Notes: a model not told the origin generated them from the letters alone. A DNA stretch of 64,000 bases from Chryseobacterium sp. OSA05B (GCF_019970065.1 NZ_JAHXYH010000008.1:1-64000); one strand, 5' to 3'. Shown: positions 1 through 9,774, counted from the first letter of the stretch. Numbers and translations: made by a program.

Positions 1-2647
1 TTTCTTTTTGCAGCTCTTTTCCGTTGTACTCGTAATTGTAGGCAGGGTTCCCGGTGAGTGCATTATAGCCTTCGTGTTTTAAGCCGAACGGGTAAAAATT
101 GTTTTCTTCAAGAACTTCTGCGCTGCCAGATGTGTTTTTAGAGTAGCTTAACCGTACATTTCCCAGATGGTCGGTATAGCTGTAAATATACTTATTATTT
201 TCAAAATTGTAATATCCTTCAGCAGTAGGCACAAATTTTAATACAGGTGCTGTCCTGGTTCCTGTATACCTGCTTTCATACTGGAAACCATCCAGGTAGT
301 CAGTTATCGTTACGGTTTCTGTGTTTGTTTTTCCGGAGCCGGAAGTATACGTCTTTTGAAGCTTGGTTCCGTCTGCCCTGTACAGGTGTTTTGTATTCAC
401 ATTAAAAAAAAGGTCGGGATATTCCCTCGAAACATACAGCTTATCAAATTCTATATAATCAGGAAGATTAAGGATATTATAATCAATCTTTAAAACACCT
501 TTGTCAATATGGTCTTTCATATTACCATTGTCGTCGTAGGAAATTGTATTTCCGGATGTATCAGGATAGCCGTTGTAATTGCCTGACGCATCTGTAATGG
601 AGTTGAGCTTGTTACCGCTGTAATTATAGGTAAGATTATCAATGAGTTGTGCAGATGATGAAACACTTTTCCCGTTTCGTTGAAGCGAAGTGATATTGCT
701 GTTCACATCATATACTACCGTCTCATTAAACATACCGTTTTGTGGAACTGATGCTCCCGGTTCGGAATAGGTTCCTTTTTTTAATCTGTTTAATGCATCA
801 TACTGGTAGTTATACTGCCTTACAATATGATCGGAAGCCGTTTTCCAAATCACTTCTGAAATATTCCCATTGTATTTTCCTACAGAAACGGATGTGTTTT
901 GAGGATTCTGATACTTTACTTCATAGCCAAATAATTGAGTTCCGAGATTAGCAGGATCATTCACCTTAATTAAAGAACCTCTTACATTATACGTGTAATT
1001 GATGCTCTGAAGGTTGTTTCCCACTTTTTTATTAGAGAGCTGAGATAATTCGTTGTAGGTGTTTTCTGCCATCAGTTCTGATGCACGACCATCAACCTGA
1101 TGCCACTGTTTTTTCAGACGGTTCTGGCTATCATATTCAAATGTCTGAGAGATGACCCTTTCGGTATCTATGTTTTGTCTTTTGTGATAGACTTTTGTCT
1201 GTTTTGTTACACCTGCAAAATCCAGTTGTGATTCCGTTTTCGTATAGCCACCCAGATGATTGATAGAATAAGTGCCTACAATTCTTCCTTTACCATCGTA
1301 ATAGAGATAGCTTTTGGTCCAGTTGTCATCCTCAATATTTTTCACAAGACTTAGGGTAGGCATGGCCAAAGTATTCACCGAAGCATTCTGTGCATCCGTA
1401 ATAATGGGCTCTCCCAGTATTGTTCCGGGAAAAGCAGGATTAAAACTGTATGAAGGATAAGTGTCATAGTAATTAACGGACAAAAGTTTTACCCAACCAA
1501 CACCGGGATACGTTCCGTTAGGATCATAATAAACATCCATTCCCTCCCGGTTAAAGAAAACACCTGAAGTTCTGGTTGCATTATTATTTCCATATGCTTC
1601 GGCAATACCCTGTTCCGTAGATCTTTCGCCACCTGTACTGATTCCGGTAAATGCAACTCGTCCAAAACGGTCATATTTGGTATACAGCCACTGTCCTTTG
1701 TTTCTCATCACCGCATCTTGTACAGCAACAACCCGATCTTGTTTATCATACACTATAAATTCCCAGCCTTTTCCCGGAAGCTTTTTTTCTACCGTTCTAC
1801 CCATCCCGTCATAACGGTATTGGTAGCAAAGGTTGCTGAGTACCGTAAGATCCGGCGCAGTATTTGCCACTGCTAATGGAGGAATGACATAAGCCAGCTG
1901 GCCAAATTCGTTGTAGAGGTAATAGGTATCCACATCGTGTTCACCATCATTTTTCCTTACGAGAACGGTCTGTCCTTCTCCGTTTTGAAATTCTGTAGTG
2001 ATATTCCCGTCTTCATCGGTAATGGAAGTCTTCATGAGCTGATTGGCAGCATAGGTTCCAGATAAAGTGATCTTTGAATCTGTTCTTCCTTCAATCCAGT
2101 TTTCTGTGGTTACCATATATTTCCTTACCTCTCCATTGGCATTGGTATCATAGCCCATCTCGACAGATTTCTGTGCCCATGCTTCTCCTACCGGGATCAC
2201 TTTCTTTATGCGGTCTGTATAGATGTTGTCATATACTTTCTCGGAATAGATTTTCTCATTTCCGTACGTATTTGAAACATTGGCGAATGGTGTTTGGTAA
2301 AAGGCTCCGCCGGCAGTCTGCTGCGGAATGGGAAGATAACTTTTCACCTGCTTTCCATGTGGGTTGTATTCTATCGGGCTTACCATATCCTTTCCCTGTG
2401 GGGTAGCATTAATGGCTATAGTTTGGAGAGGTCTTCCCAACCCGTCAAAATATTGTACGGTTTCTGCTTTTTTCACACAGTCTGCATCCAGGCAGTTCTT
2501 GGTATATACATAATTCTCAGCTGTACTGAGCGTGGTCTGTGCAGAAACAGTGAGTGAAAAGAGAAGAGCAAAAAGTGAAAAATATCCTCTTTTCTTTTTC
2601 TTTTTCAATGCTGAAAATTGATTGACTATTTTATTCTTTTTCATCAT
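1..2647 (-). CDS. RHS repeat / DUF6443 domain protein, 3' end outside window
   Basis: Large secreted RHS protein; about 882 residues are visible and the C-terminus lies beyond the left edge. After a lysine-rich start there is a hydrophobic signal segment ending near TVSAQ (residues 20-37). A DUF6443-like N-terminal region follows, with the typical YFDGLGRPLQ motif, then many YD/RHS repeats (for example YRYDGMGR). The last visible part is the RHS-associated core (DHLGNVRLSY, then NFYPFG), after which such proteins carry a variable, often toxic, C-terminal domain; that domain is not in view. Two in-frame ATGs occur at 2647 and 2644. It starts 2 bases after the stop of the upstream RHS-like gene, so it is almost certainly co-transcribed. 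The family is well recognised, the activity unknown. Confidence 0.88.
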   Translation of the reverse strand, partial: MMKKNKIVNQFSALKKKKKRGYFSLFALLFSLTVSAQTTLSTAENYVYTKNCLDADCVKKAETVQYFDGLGRPLQTIAINATPQGKDMVSPIEYNPHGKQVKSYLPIPQQTAGGAFYQTPFANVSNTYGNEKIYSEKVYDNIYTDRIKKVIPVGEAWAQKSVEMGYDTNANGEVRKYMVTTENWIEGRTDSKITLSGTYAANQLMKTSITDEDGNITTEFQNGEGQTVLVRKNDGEHDVDTYYLYNEFGQLAYVIPPLAVANTAPDLTVLSNLCYQYRYDGMGRTVEKKLPGKGWEFIVYDKQDRVVAVQDAVMRNKGQWLYTKYDRFGRVAFTGISTGGERSTEQGIAEAYGNNNATRTSGVFFNREGMDVYYDPNGTYPGVGWVKLLSVNYYDTYPSYSFNPAFPGTILGEPIITDAQNASVNTLAMPTLSLVKNIEDDNWTKSYLYYDGKGRIVGTYSINHLGGYTKTESQLDFAGVTKQTKVYHKRQNIDTERVISQTFEYDSQNRLKKQWHQVDGRASELMAENTYNELSQLSNKKVGNNLQSINYTYNVRGSLIKVNDPANLGTQLFGYEVKYQNPQNTSVSVGKYNGNISEVIWKTASDHIVRQYNYQYDALNRLKKGTYSEPGASVPQNGMFNETVVYDVNSNITSLQRNGKSVSSSAQLIDNLTYNYSGNKLNSITDASGNYNGYPDTSGNTISYDDNGNMKDHIDKGVLKIDYNILNLPDYIEFDKLYVSREYPDLFFNVNTKHLYRADGTKLQKTYTSGSGKTNTETVTITDYLDGFQYESRYTGTRTAPVLKFVPTAEGYYNFENNKYIYSYTDHLGNVRLSYSKNTSGSAEVLEENNFYPFGLKHEGYNALTGNPAYNYEYNGKELQKE

Positions 2648-2649
2648 GA

Positions 2650-5478
2650 TTAGTGTTTGTAGTTATACTGATACTCCTGTAATGTTTTTCCTGCGGCATC
2701 TGTTACTTTGATAAGTCTGTTCGCCGAATCGTAAACATTCATTGTTTTAATTCCATTGGCAGAAATGGAATTGGTCACCCCAATCATAGGATCATAAGTG
2801 GTTGCCGTCACTGCATATCCTTTCAAGGCAGGATCTTTTCTCAGGTTTTCAAGGGCCTGTAAAAGAGCGGGTTCATTGGCAGGATTATCAAAATCAGCAT
2901 CAGAGGCTGCAACAGCAGCTGTTAAAGCAGAAAGTGACGCAATTTGTGCATAAGAAATCCCCTGAATAACAGCAATGGGCTTACTTTGGTAATATCCCCA
3001 AATCGTTGTAGTTGGGATTCCATTTTTAGCCGTAGTCTGTACCAGGTTTCCTTTGCTGTCATAAATATCCAGTGTCGCACTGGTTACTGGGGCCTGCGTC
3101 TGCATATTGTAGCTCGTAACGGATGTAGGATATACATGAGAAGGATCCTCAAATTTTGTTTCTGCCTTACCTATCAGCTTGCCGTTTTTCTTTATAGTGG
3201 TTTCCAATGGAATATCTACCATATTGGCCGTGAGAAGCTTCTGAACTCCTTTATCCTGAGGATAGAGCAGTGTTTTTTCTATAAGAGTTCCATCAGAAAG
3301 GATTTCTTTTGATGCGGTGATGTAATTATACCTGTCATCAAAAAGACTTTCCGAGCTGCTGACCAGTTTTTTAGAGGTTCCGGCAATATAAGTTTCTGTG
3401 GAAGAAGACTGTTTGGATATGTTCATCTTTTTCACCGTATTCCCCCAGAAATTAATATTGCTTAAGGGTACTTCTTTGTATTCATATTGCGTTTCAGATT
3501 TTTGCAAAAGCTGGTTGGTGCCGCTATAATCTTCTCTTTTTTGTAAAAGCCCAGTGGTTAAAAGATAATTTCTCATATCCTTGTCATCCAAACTAGGGAA
3601 AGCGGATGGTAAAGTGAGCAGTTCATTTGGTGCAGCAAAATAATATTTTGAATAACTACCGTCAATCATATTGGTAACCTTTATATTGAAATATCCTACC
3701 GGGGAACTTGGTTTTGGACTTTCATCTATATACAGCACTTTTTCAGATAAATCAAGACTTCCTCCACTTGATAATAGTGGGTCGGTAAACGTATCATACT
3801 CATAGCGAGTATAACTGGTAGGTGTAGCAGATCCCGGATTGAAATTTTTCATACTTTTAATCCTGAGCCCATATCCATACCTATTTTTATCTTTTGGCTG
3901 TTGTTTGGGTGCATAGATTTCCACCGTGCCATATCCCTTTTTTATCCCTGAAAATTTAACATCGAGTGAGGTAGCAGAATAAAAGTAATCAAATCGCTTT
4001 AAATTAGGTGAACAGTCCTGCCCATTAAGTGGATTTACTAATTGTTCTCCTGTTTCATCATTAATTTTATACTTTATTTCATAATCAATTCCAGGATGCC
4101 CCGGGGCAGCAGGATGAAGAGTATAGTTATATTTTACAAAGAATTTTTTCTGATAACCAGCAGGTAAGTTAATGGTATACTGATCAGCTATTTTTGTATC
4201 AAAATTTAATGTGTAAATTTTGTCAAAATCATAATTGTCAAAGGGGCAATTAGGTCCTGAACAGTTGATTGGATCTCCCGCCGTTGAATGAGATTCAAAC
4301 TCGTATTCAGTGATTCCCCCGGTAGGCAGGATAATACGCTTTAATGCACCATAGCTGACTGTATTACGGTTGATCTCATAGGGCGTACGCAGTTCGCCTC
4401 CATCTAAGTCACAGGCAAGATAATAAGAAGGGTAACCATACATATCGGTAAGCATATCCGGACCAGAGATGCTGCTTTCGTTATTGTATTCAAAAGAAAA
4501 TTTCTGAACCGGATTATTGTTTTTATCCTGATTAATCAGTTCTCTAAGATACACTCCCCTAGTGAATGCATACTGATTAACAATCTGGTTTCGGGTATCT
4601 TTTAATACAACCTTGTTGAGCCTGTACCAGTCTTGATCTTTTGAGGAATTCAGATTGATAGGAGTGCCAGTGTCGGCGTACAAATATTCTATACTTCCGA
4701 CTCCGTGTACCATTATTTTTTTGATCTTTTGATTTTGCAAAGTACCTGCAGGCCATGTAGTAGCCTGTGTAGTGGTCAGATATTCAATATTGACAACTTC
4801 TTCATTTTTAACATTAAAGATCTTAGACAGGAAAAAACCACTGTTGATAAATTTTGTTTTTAGTGCTTTACCACCAACGCTTAGATCCGATCCGTCTCCT
4901 AAATATATTTTATCAATGTTGATCTTATCAAACAGGTAGCGGTTTCCTTTGGTATCTACAATGGTAAATGACTGCACTCGCTTTGGTTTTACGGGATCTT
5001 TAGTTACTATAATTTTATCATTGGAGGGAATGGTATGAACGCCCGTCAGTTCCTGACTGGTTTTATCCATTCCTATATAAAATTTTCCATTGCCGCCCGG
5101 ATAACTGTAGTAATATACATCAGATAAAGCTTCATTGGTGTGGGTGGTTGAAATATGAAAATCGTCATCAACCCTTGTCTTGTTTCTTACTATACTTCCA
5201 ATGTTGGAAAGGTTCCATCCTTTTCCTACGTCGCTGGTCATGTGCAGAGAAGAACCACTTTCTGAGGTATAGCTTAAAGATAAGTTGATACCAATACCTG
5301 TAGTAGGTACAGCTACATTGAATAGTGGAAAGCCTATGTTGGGAATTCCCTGAAATACATTCGCATCGCCATTGGTTATGTAATCGTTTTTCTGAAGCCC
5401 TACTTTATCCTGTGCAAAAATGCTGATATTTCCTAAAAGAGCAGTCAATAAAAAAGCACTTAATATGAATTTTTTCAT
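2650..5478 (-). CDS. secreted RHS-like repeat protein
   Basis: A 942-residue protein with a clear signal peptide (residues 1-22, ending ISIFAQ). The N-terminal part resembles the beta-rich region that starts many Bacteroidota RHS proteins (GIPNIGFPLF, then LSLSYTSESG). The C-terminal 60 residues contain YD-type repeat units (NVYDSANRLIKVTDAAGKTL) but no RHS core and no DHLGNVR motif. It ends at a short tail, so it is probably a partner or shell component for the adjacent RHS/DUF6443 protein rather than a toxin carrier. It lies 6 bases after the T9SS protein gene and 2 bases before the RHS gene, indicating one operon. The partner role is inferred from adjacency. Confidence 0.8.
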   Translation of the reverse strand: MKKFILSAFLLTALLGNISIFAQDKVGLQKNDYITNGDANVFQGIPNIGFPLFNVAVPTTGIGINLSLSYTSESGSSLHMTSDVGKGWNLSNIGSIVRNKTRVDDDFHISTTHTNEALSDVYYYSYPGGNGKFYIGMDKTSQELTGVHTIPSNDKIIVTKDPVKPKRVQSFTIVDTKGNRYLFDKINIDKIYLGDGSDLSVGGKALKTKFINSGFFLSKIFNVKNEEVVNIEYLTTTQATTWPAGTLQNQKIKKIMVHGVGSIEYLYADTGTPINLNSSKDQDWYRLNKVVLKDTRNQIVNQYAFTRGVYLRELINQDKNNNPVQKFSFEYNNESSISGPDMLTDMYGYPSYYLACDLDGGELRTPYEINRNTVSYGALKRIILPTGGITEYEFESHSTAGDPINCSGPNCPFDNYDFDKIYTLNFDTKIADQYTINLPAGYQKKFFVKYNYTLHPAAPGHPGIDYEIKYKINDETGEQLVNPLNGQDCSPNLKRFDYFYSATSLDVKFSGIKKGYGTVEIYAPKQQPKDKNRYGYGLRIKSMKNFNPGSATPTSYTRYEYDTFTDPLLSSGGSLDLSEKVLYIDESPKPSSPVGYFNIKVTNMIDGSYSKYYFAAPNELLTLPSAFPSLDDKDMRNYLLTTGLLQKREDYSGTNQLLQKSETQYEYKEVPLSNINFWGNTVKKMNISKQSSSTETYIAGTSKKLVSSSESLFDDRYNYITASKEILSDGTLIEKTLLYPQDKGVQKLLTANMVDIPLETTIKKNGKLIGKAETKFEDPSHVYPTSVTSYNMQTQAPVTSATLDIYDSKGNLVQTTAKNGIPTTTIWGYYQSKPIAVIQGISYAQIASLSALTAAVAASDADFDNPANEPALLQALENLRKDPALKGYAVTATTYDPMIGVTNSISANGIKTMNVYDSANRLIKVTDAAGKTLQEYQYNYKH

Positions 5479-5484
5479 CTGAGT

Positions 5485-7086
5485 TTATTTCTTAATTAAT
5501 TTCGCATTTGCTGTTTTATTCCCATCCGTCTTTATCGTCACCAGATAAGCCCCCTGAATCAGATTCTGAGTACCCAACTTCGTTACCTTATTCTTCGTCT
5601 TAAAGCTCTGAAGCTGCCTTCCACCCATATCATACAGCATAATATCCGCTTCTTTAAACTCAAAGCCTATTTCCACGTAAGCATAATCGGATACCGGATT
5701 CGGATAGATTTTAATGTCCTGTTTTTCGATCAGCTTATTGATCTGACTGTCTCCAAGCTTTACAATTTTCCAGTTCTCTTTTCCAAGTTCTTCTGCACTG
5801 GTGCCTGCAAGGATAATTGAGCCGTCTCTGTTCAGCTTAATATCTGAAAGTCTTTCCTCCTTCTTCCTGGATTCTCCTTTGACGTATTTTCTCCACTGCT
5901 CATTTCCGTCTTGGTTCAGGTATAGCATCCAGAACGTTTCATCATCTGTTTCTATCCTTCCTTCTGCCTGTGTATAGCCACCTAAAAGAATTCCTTTTGA
6001 AGATTTGTCATCTGCAGAATGAAGGACACTCATACCCATTAAGATATCTCTGTTTTTGAAATTGAAAGATTTCTGCCAGATCTCATCACCTCTTTCATTT
6101 AAAGAAATCAACCATAGGTCCGTTCCTTCCTCAATTCCTACCGTTTTATTGCCTGACCTTTCAGATCTGGATTCTCCACCGATTACATATCCCGCTGATG
6201 TTAAGGCCAATGTTCTGATATGATCATCGCCTTTTCCTCCGAAATTCTTTTCCCATTCTACTTTTCCGGTTTTGTCGAGCTTGACGATCCAGTAGTCTCC
6301 TTCACCGAAGTTTTCTGTAGATTTAGAGGTTCGGGATACGGGATACGAGGTTGCCGAAGATGATTTATCTGTAGAACCCGAAACCCGGATATCGGAACTC
6401 CTTGAGTAAATTCCCAGTAATGCTCCTCCATCTCTCGTAGGAATCATCTTTTCAACTTCATCCAAACCTTTTCCACCCAGAACAGTTTCGGAAAGCGCTT
6501 TACCATTTTTATCCAATCTTGAGATCCAAACATCTTTTGATCCGTACCCTTTAGATGAGTTTTGAACATTTCCAGCGACAAAAAATCCAAGATCCGTAGT
6601 TTGAATAACTGATCTGGCTTCCTCATCAGAAGCACTTCCCAATGTTTTTTGCCAAAGCTCATCTCCGAATTCATTGATTCTGATGAGCCAGATATCAGAT
6701 CCTCCTTTTGAATCTTCTTTTTTATCCAGTCCTTTTCCGGAATAAGAAGTTCCGGCCAAAAGAAATCCTCCCTCCTGAGTAGCTACAGAAGCTGAGAGGT
6801 AGTCATGATTCTGTCCTGAGAAATATTTTTCCCAGACCTGTTCACCTTGTTGGTTCAGTTTAATTAAATGGAAATCGTAACCGTTATTTTGCTTACTGCC
6901 TTCAGCCTGAAGCTTACTGCCCTGTATAGAGCTTCCGGAAATAAGATATTGCTGATCAATAGTCGTGGTCACCTGGCTTAGAAAATTCTGTGTAGAAGAT
7001 TTAATGTCTTTCTGCCACAATACTTCCTGGGCAGAAAGCCCCAGAACCGTGCATAAGGTCAATGCACCGGAATAGAATCTCTTCAT
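5485..7086 (-). CDS. T9SS type A sorting domain protein with beta-propeller-like repeats
   Basis: A 533-residue exported protein. Residues 1-20 form a signal peptide (ending GLSAQ). The middle holds about five repeats of roughly 75 residues with the pattern GGFLLAGTS / DIWLIRINEFGDELWQKT, as in WD40-like or SBBP-type propellers. The last 75 residues are a type IX secretion sorting domain (IYPNPVSDYAYVEI, then LYDMGGRQL and a QGAYLV strand), which directs export through the Por system and removal at the cell surface. It is the first gene of a three-gene minus-strand operon with two RHS-type proteins. A promoter matching the Bacteroidota consensus lies about 45 bases upstream. Confidence 0.88.
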   Translation of the reverse strand: MKRFYSGALTLCTVLGLSAQEVLWQKDIKSSTQNFLSQVTTTIDQQYLISGSSIQGSKLQAEGSKQNNGYDFHLIKLNQQGEQVWEKYFSGQNHDYLSASVATQEGGFLLAGTSYSGKGLDKKEDSKGGSDIWLIRINEFGDELWQKTLGSASDEEARSVIQTTDLGFFVAGNVQNSSKGYGSKDVWISRLDKNGKALSETVLGGKGLDEVEKMIPTRDGGALLGIYSRSSDIRVSGSTDKSSSATSYPVSRTSKSTENFGEGDYWIVKLDKTGKVEWEKNFGGKGDDHIRTLALTSAGYVIGGESRSERSGNKTVGIEEGTDLWLISLNERGDEIWQKSFNFKNRDILMGMSVLHSADDKSSKGILLGGYTQAEGRIETDDETFWMLYLNQDGNEQWRKYVKGESRKKEERLSDIKLNRDGSIILAGTSAEELGKENWKIVKLGDSQINKLIEKQDIKIYPNPVSDYAYVEIGFEFKEADIMLYDMGGRQLQSFKTKNKVTKLGTQNLIQGAYLVTIKTDGNKTANAKLIKK

Positions 7087-7591
7087 CTATTTGCGTTTTA
7101 AGTTAATATTAGTTTTATAAATAGTGCGACAAATTTAACATTATTTAACACACTTACAAGTCTCTAGTATAAGATTTAATATAAATTTTATCACTTACCT
7201 ATGTTTTTCTGTGCTTTTTCCCAATAATACAAAGGTATACCAACACAACGACAAAACCTGTCGTATTATAGCAACTTAAAATTTTTAAAGAGATATTCCA
7301 AAAATGTCCGTATTAAAGATTATTTCATCAAGAATCCATCAACCAGAATTCCTTTTGATGTTACAATAGACATAGAAGTTTGTAAAAAAACATCAGAAAA
7401 GATTACTCTTTAATACTCCCAAAATATGGTCTCAAAAACTCCATTCAGTAAGTTATACGATTAAATTCTCAATTAACGTAACTTTCCACACTACCACATT
7501 GCCTGTTTTTCCGGAACGTAATTTTTATTTTTGTTCAATCAAAACTTTAGCTTACAGAAAAGAAACAGCAATAAAAGAAATTTTTCAATCT
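7087..7591. other. intergenic region between divergent genes
   Basis: AT-rich spacer holding the T9SS operon promoter at its left end and a TATTTTTG -7-like element (7526-7533) for the NUMOD gene at its right end. I see no RNA gene or convincing ORF in it. Confidence 0.5.
7130..7159 (-). promoter_or_regulatory. Bacteroidota-type promoter of the T9SS/RHS operon
   Basis: On the minus strand, TTG (complement of 7157-7159) is followed after 19 bases by TAAATTTG (complement of 7130-7137). This matches the -33 TTG / -7 TAnnTTTG consensus of the primary sigma factor of Flavobacteriia. It lies about 45 bases before the ATG at 7086. Confidence 0.55.
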
Positions 7592-8803
7592 ATGAAGACA
7601 CTTCCAGACATAGAAGACCCCTACCTAAATGAAGTTCTTTACAATACTTCCCTTAAAGATATTCCCGGAGAAGAATGGAAGATTATTCAGGATTTTGACA
7701 GTTATGCCATTTCCAATTTCGGACGTGTGAAAAGTCTTGAGCGCTGGACAGAGTTTCCCAATGGCAGTTTCCGGAAAGAATATGAACTGATTAAAAAACC
7801 GTCATTCAAAAAGTATTTTAATAAATATCTTAATCACTCTTTTTATCGTGTACAATGCAGTTTATCATTCAAAGGCATCCATTATAATAAGTCTGTAGCC
7901 CGCCTGGTCTACTATTATTTCGTGGAAAAGTTCAATCTAAAAAACACTTCAGTTGTTATTTCTTATAAAGACGGTAATAGTCTTCATCTGTATTATAAAA
8001 ATTTACAAATGCTATCAAGCAGAGAAAAATCTGTTATGGCAGTTGAAAGAAACCGGGTAAAAAACCGAAATATTGAATACCAGAAACCGGTCAAGCAGTA
8101 TACGGTGCAAGGTGATTGGGTAAAGACTTTTGAAAGTATTTATGACGCAGATAAGGCTCTTGGTCTTGGTTGCAGAAATATTTTGTATGTCCTGCAAAAG
8201 AAAAGTTTTACTGCAGGTGGCTTCCGGTGGTTTTTAAAAGACTATTCGCCCCAGAAAAAAGATTTTCTATCGAAGAAAGCAAATCAAACACTTAATCCAG
8301 ACCCTATCCTTAACCATTCTCTGTGGGAAAAGTTAGGCAGGCCTCCCATTGATAAAGACAATCCTCCTGCATGTCTGAATCTCTCAATTAAAAATCTTCC
8401 AAAGGAACATTGGAAGCCCTTACCAGAATTTGAACATCGGTATATGATTTCAGATAAAGGAAGAATAAAACGATTGAGTGGCTGGACTTCTGATCATAAC
8501 ATTTTTTACGGTGAAGAACAGATAATGTCTATTAATTTAATGGGCAAAGGTGATAACCAGTATCTTTATATACGGCTCAACCGCAAGGAGAAAAGAACTC
8601 TGCTTATGATTTCCCGTTTGCTTTATTATTGTTTTGTGGAGAAATTTGATATGAATGACAAAACGCTGGTTATCGATAACCAGAATGAAATGTTATGGGA
8701 TATCAATCTTTCAAAACTCTCATTATGTTCCTTCAGTTCATTAGTTAATCGAAAAAAGGAGCATAAAAACCAATCAAAGGAGATGTTACTGAAAAAGGGC
8801 TAG
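7592..8803 (+). CDS. NUMOD4/NUMOD1 motif protein, HNH-like but lacking catalytic residues
   Basis: A 403-residue protein probably derived from an HNH homing-endonuclease-like family. A NUMOD4 motif (EEWKIIQDF..YAISNFGRVKSL) stands near residues 20-60 and is repeated near residue 270 (EHWKPLPEF..YMISDKGRIKRL). A NUMOD1 DNA-binding motif lies between them (KPVKQYTVQGDWVKTFESIY and later AGGFRW). After each NUMOD4 comes an HNH_3-like segment (VARLVYYYFVEKF; ISRLLYYCFVEKF), but the usual His-Asn metal-binding residues are replaced (SYKDG, IDNQN). It may therefore bind DNA without cutting. I chose ATG 7592 over a TTG at 7499 because a promoter-like TATTTTTG (7526-7533) lies between them. Confidence 0.65.
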   Translation: MKTLPDIEDPYLNEVLYNTSLKDIPGEEWKIIQDFDSYAISNFGRVKSLERWTEFPNGSFRKEYELIKKPSFKKYFNKYLNHSFYRVQCSLSFKGIHYNKSVARLVYYYFVEKFNLKNTSVVISYKDGNSLHLYYKNLQMLSSREKSVMAVERNRVKNRNIEYQKPVKQYTVQGDWVKTFESIYDADKALGLGCRNILYVLQKKSFTAGGFRWFLKDYSPQKKDFLSKKANQTLNPDPILNHSLWEKLGRPPIDKDNPPACLNLSIKNLPKEHWKPLPEFEHRYMISDKGRIKRLSGWTSDHNIFYGEEQIMSINLMGKGDNQYLYIRLNRKEKRTLLMISRLLYYCFVEKFDMNDKTLVIDNQNEMLWDINLSKLSLCSFSSLVNRKKEHKNQSKEMLLKKG

Positions 8804-9194
8804 TGATGCAATCTTGTTTTGTCCTCAATGTACTAATCAAAACTAATATTTCTCTGACACTTCTTCCCGTTCCTATTCACCAGCCCATCAACATACGCCG
8901 TCACCCTACCTTGAATTTCTTCATCTGCTATTCTTAAGTTTCTTTCCTCTGAACATTCCCTGAACCTCTCCTTAAGAATGGCCGATGAAAAGAAAATATA
9001 AATAAGAGAAGGAACTAATTACAGAATGATTATGCTTCCAAAATAAAATAACCTCTGCCAATACAGGGGTTATTTTATTCACTTATTTTATGGTCATAAT
9101 TATCATAGTAATCATTTTGAAGATCACATACACATTCAAGGGAAACCGTAATTTCTGTATTTGGATTATTTGTATATTGAAAAAAAATATCAAT
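8804..9194. other. gene-poor decayed region
   Basis: Apart from the coding-like remnant on the minus strand, this stretch holds a T-rich/A-rich spacer. A possible hairpin at about 9047-9075 has AATAACC facing GGTTATT around TCTGCCAATACAGG and is followed by TTATTC. This could be a weak terminator for the NUMOD gene. Confidence 0.35.
8833..8985 (-). pseudogene. coding-like remnant, unidentified
   Basis: The minus strand keeps an open frame without a start codon that reads SSAILKERFRECSEERN, then ADEEIQGRVTAYVDGLVN, ending at TAG 8833-8835. The charged, helical composition looks like the C-terminus of a real protein rather than random AT-rich sequence. I do not recognise the family. It sits in a strip with other broken genes. 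Confidence 0.25.
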
Positions 9195-9334
9195 ATGTAC
9201 TACAAAGTAATTTCAAATCCAATTCTAGAGTCTTTAGAAAAAGAAGTTAATGAATATATTCTTAAGGGATAGAAGCCCCAAGGCGGAATATTAGTTACTG
9301 ATAAAGGATTTTCTTCCAAGCAATATCAAAGTAG
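9195..9334 (+). pseudogene. DUF1737 small protein, broken by stop and frameshift
   Basis: From ATG 9195 the frame reads MYYKVISNPILESLEKEVNE and then LKG, where TAG (9270-9272) replaces the TGG of the family's conserved GW. It continues KPQGGILVTDKG. A one-base shift near 9306-9312 then gives FFQAISK and a stop at 9332-9334, matching the usual FYQAM ending of DUF1737 proteins. The whole would be about 46 residues, the family's normal length. DUF1737 has no known function. Two independent lesions make it a pseudogene. Confidence 0.6.
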
Positions 9335-9384
9335 AAACCATAGTTAATTTCTATTGCAAGCATCTACGATCTCAAGGAGCTGAA

Positions 9385-9774
9385 TTACTCTATATTTATA
9401 TAATAAAAACCTTTTTTTCCTTTCGAAATTTTCTGCATCAGATTGTTTTTATCAATTTTTAGAGTATCTGATCCTTTTATTATTTTAATTTTTTTATATG
9501 GGAAAAAATTTTGTGATGGAAATCCTACATTACCAAATAATCTAATTTTCTGATCTGATTCCAATTGATATCTGTTAGTTACATCTGAAGATAAAACCTT
9601 TTTCGATATAATACTATTATATGTAGAATCTTTTATCATAGAAAAACGAGATTCTATTGGAGGGTCAGTTTCCAAATATATATTATTGGCGGATCTGTTT
9701 GCAATAATTATGGCATAACCCGGATCACAGCTTGCCAGCAGGCTCGGCAATAAGATCATTACTATTTTTTTCAT
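9385..9774 (-). CDS. small predicted lipoprotein
   Basis: A 129-residue protein with a short signal peptide and lipobox (LLASC, Cys16), so it is probably lipidated and exported. The mature part is polar and beta-rich (IIIANRSANNIYLETDPP; later KIIKGSDTLKID) without a motif I recognise. It stands alone between decayed genes on both sides. The reading frame is intact and the signal peptide convincing, so I treat it as a real gene of unknown function. Confidence 0.6.
   Translation of the reverse strand: MKKIVMILLPSLLASCDPGYAIIIANRSANNIYLETDPPIESRFSMIKDSTYNSIISKKVLSSDVTNRYQLESDQKIRLFGNVGFPSQNFFPYKKIKIIKGSDTLKIDKNNLMQKISKGKKGFYYINIE

Noticed and set aside
742..951. 69-codon plus-strand ORF
   Set aside because: Lies opposite the RHS gene, with no protein-like features; a shadow frame.
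1489..1674. 61-codon minus-strand ORF
   Set aside because: Overlaps the RHS gene in another frame on the same strand; no start context.
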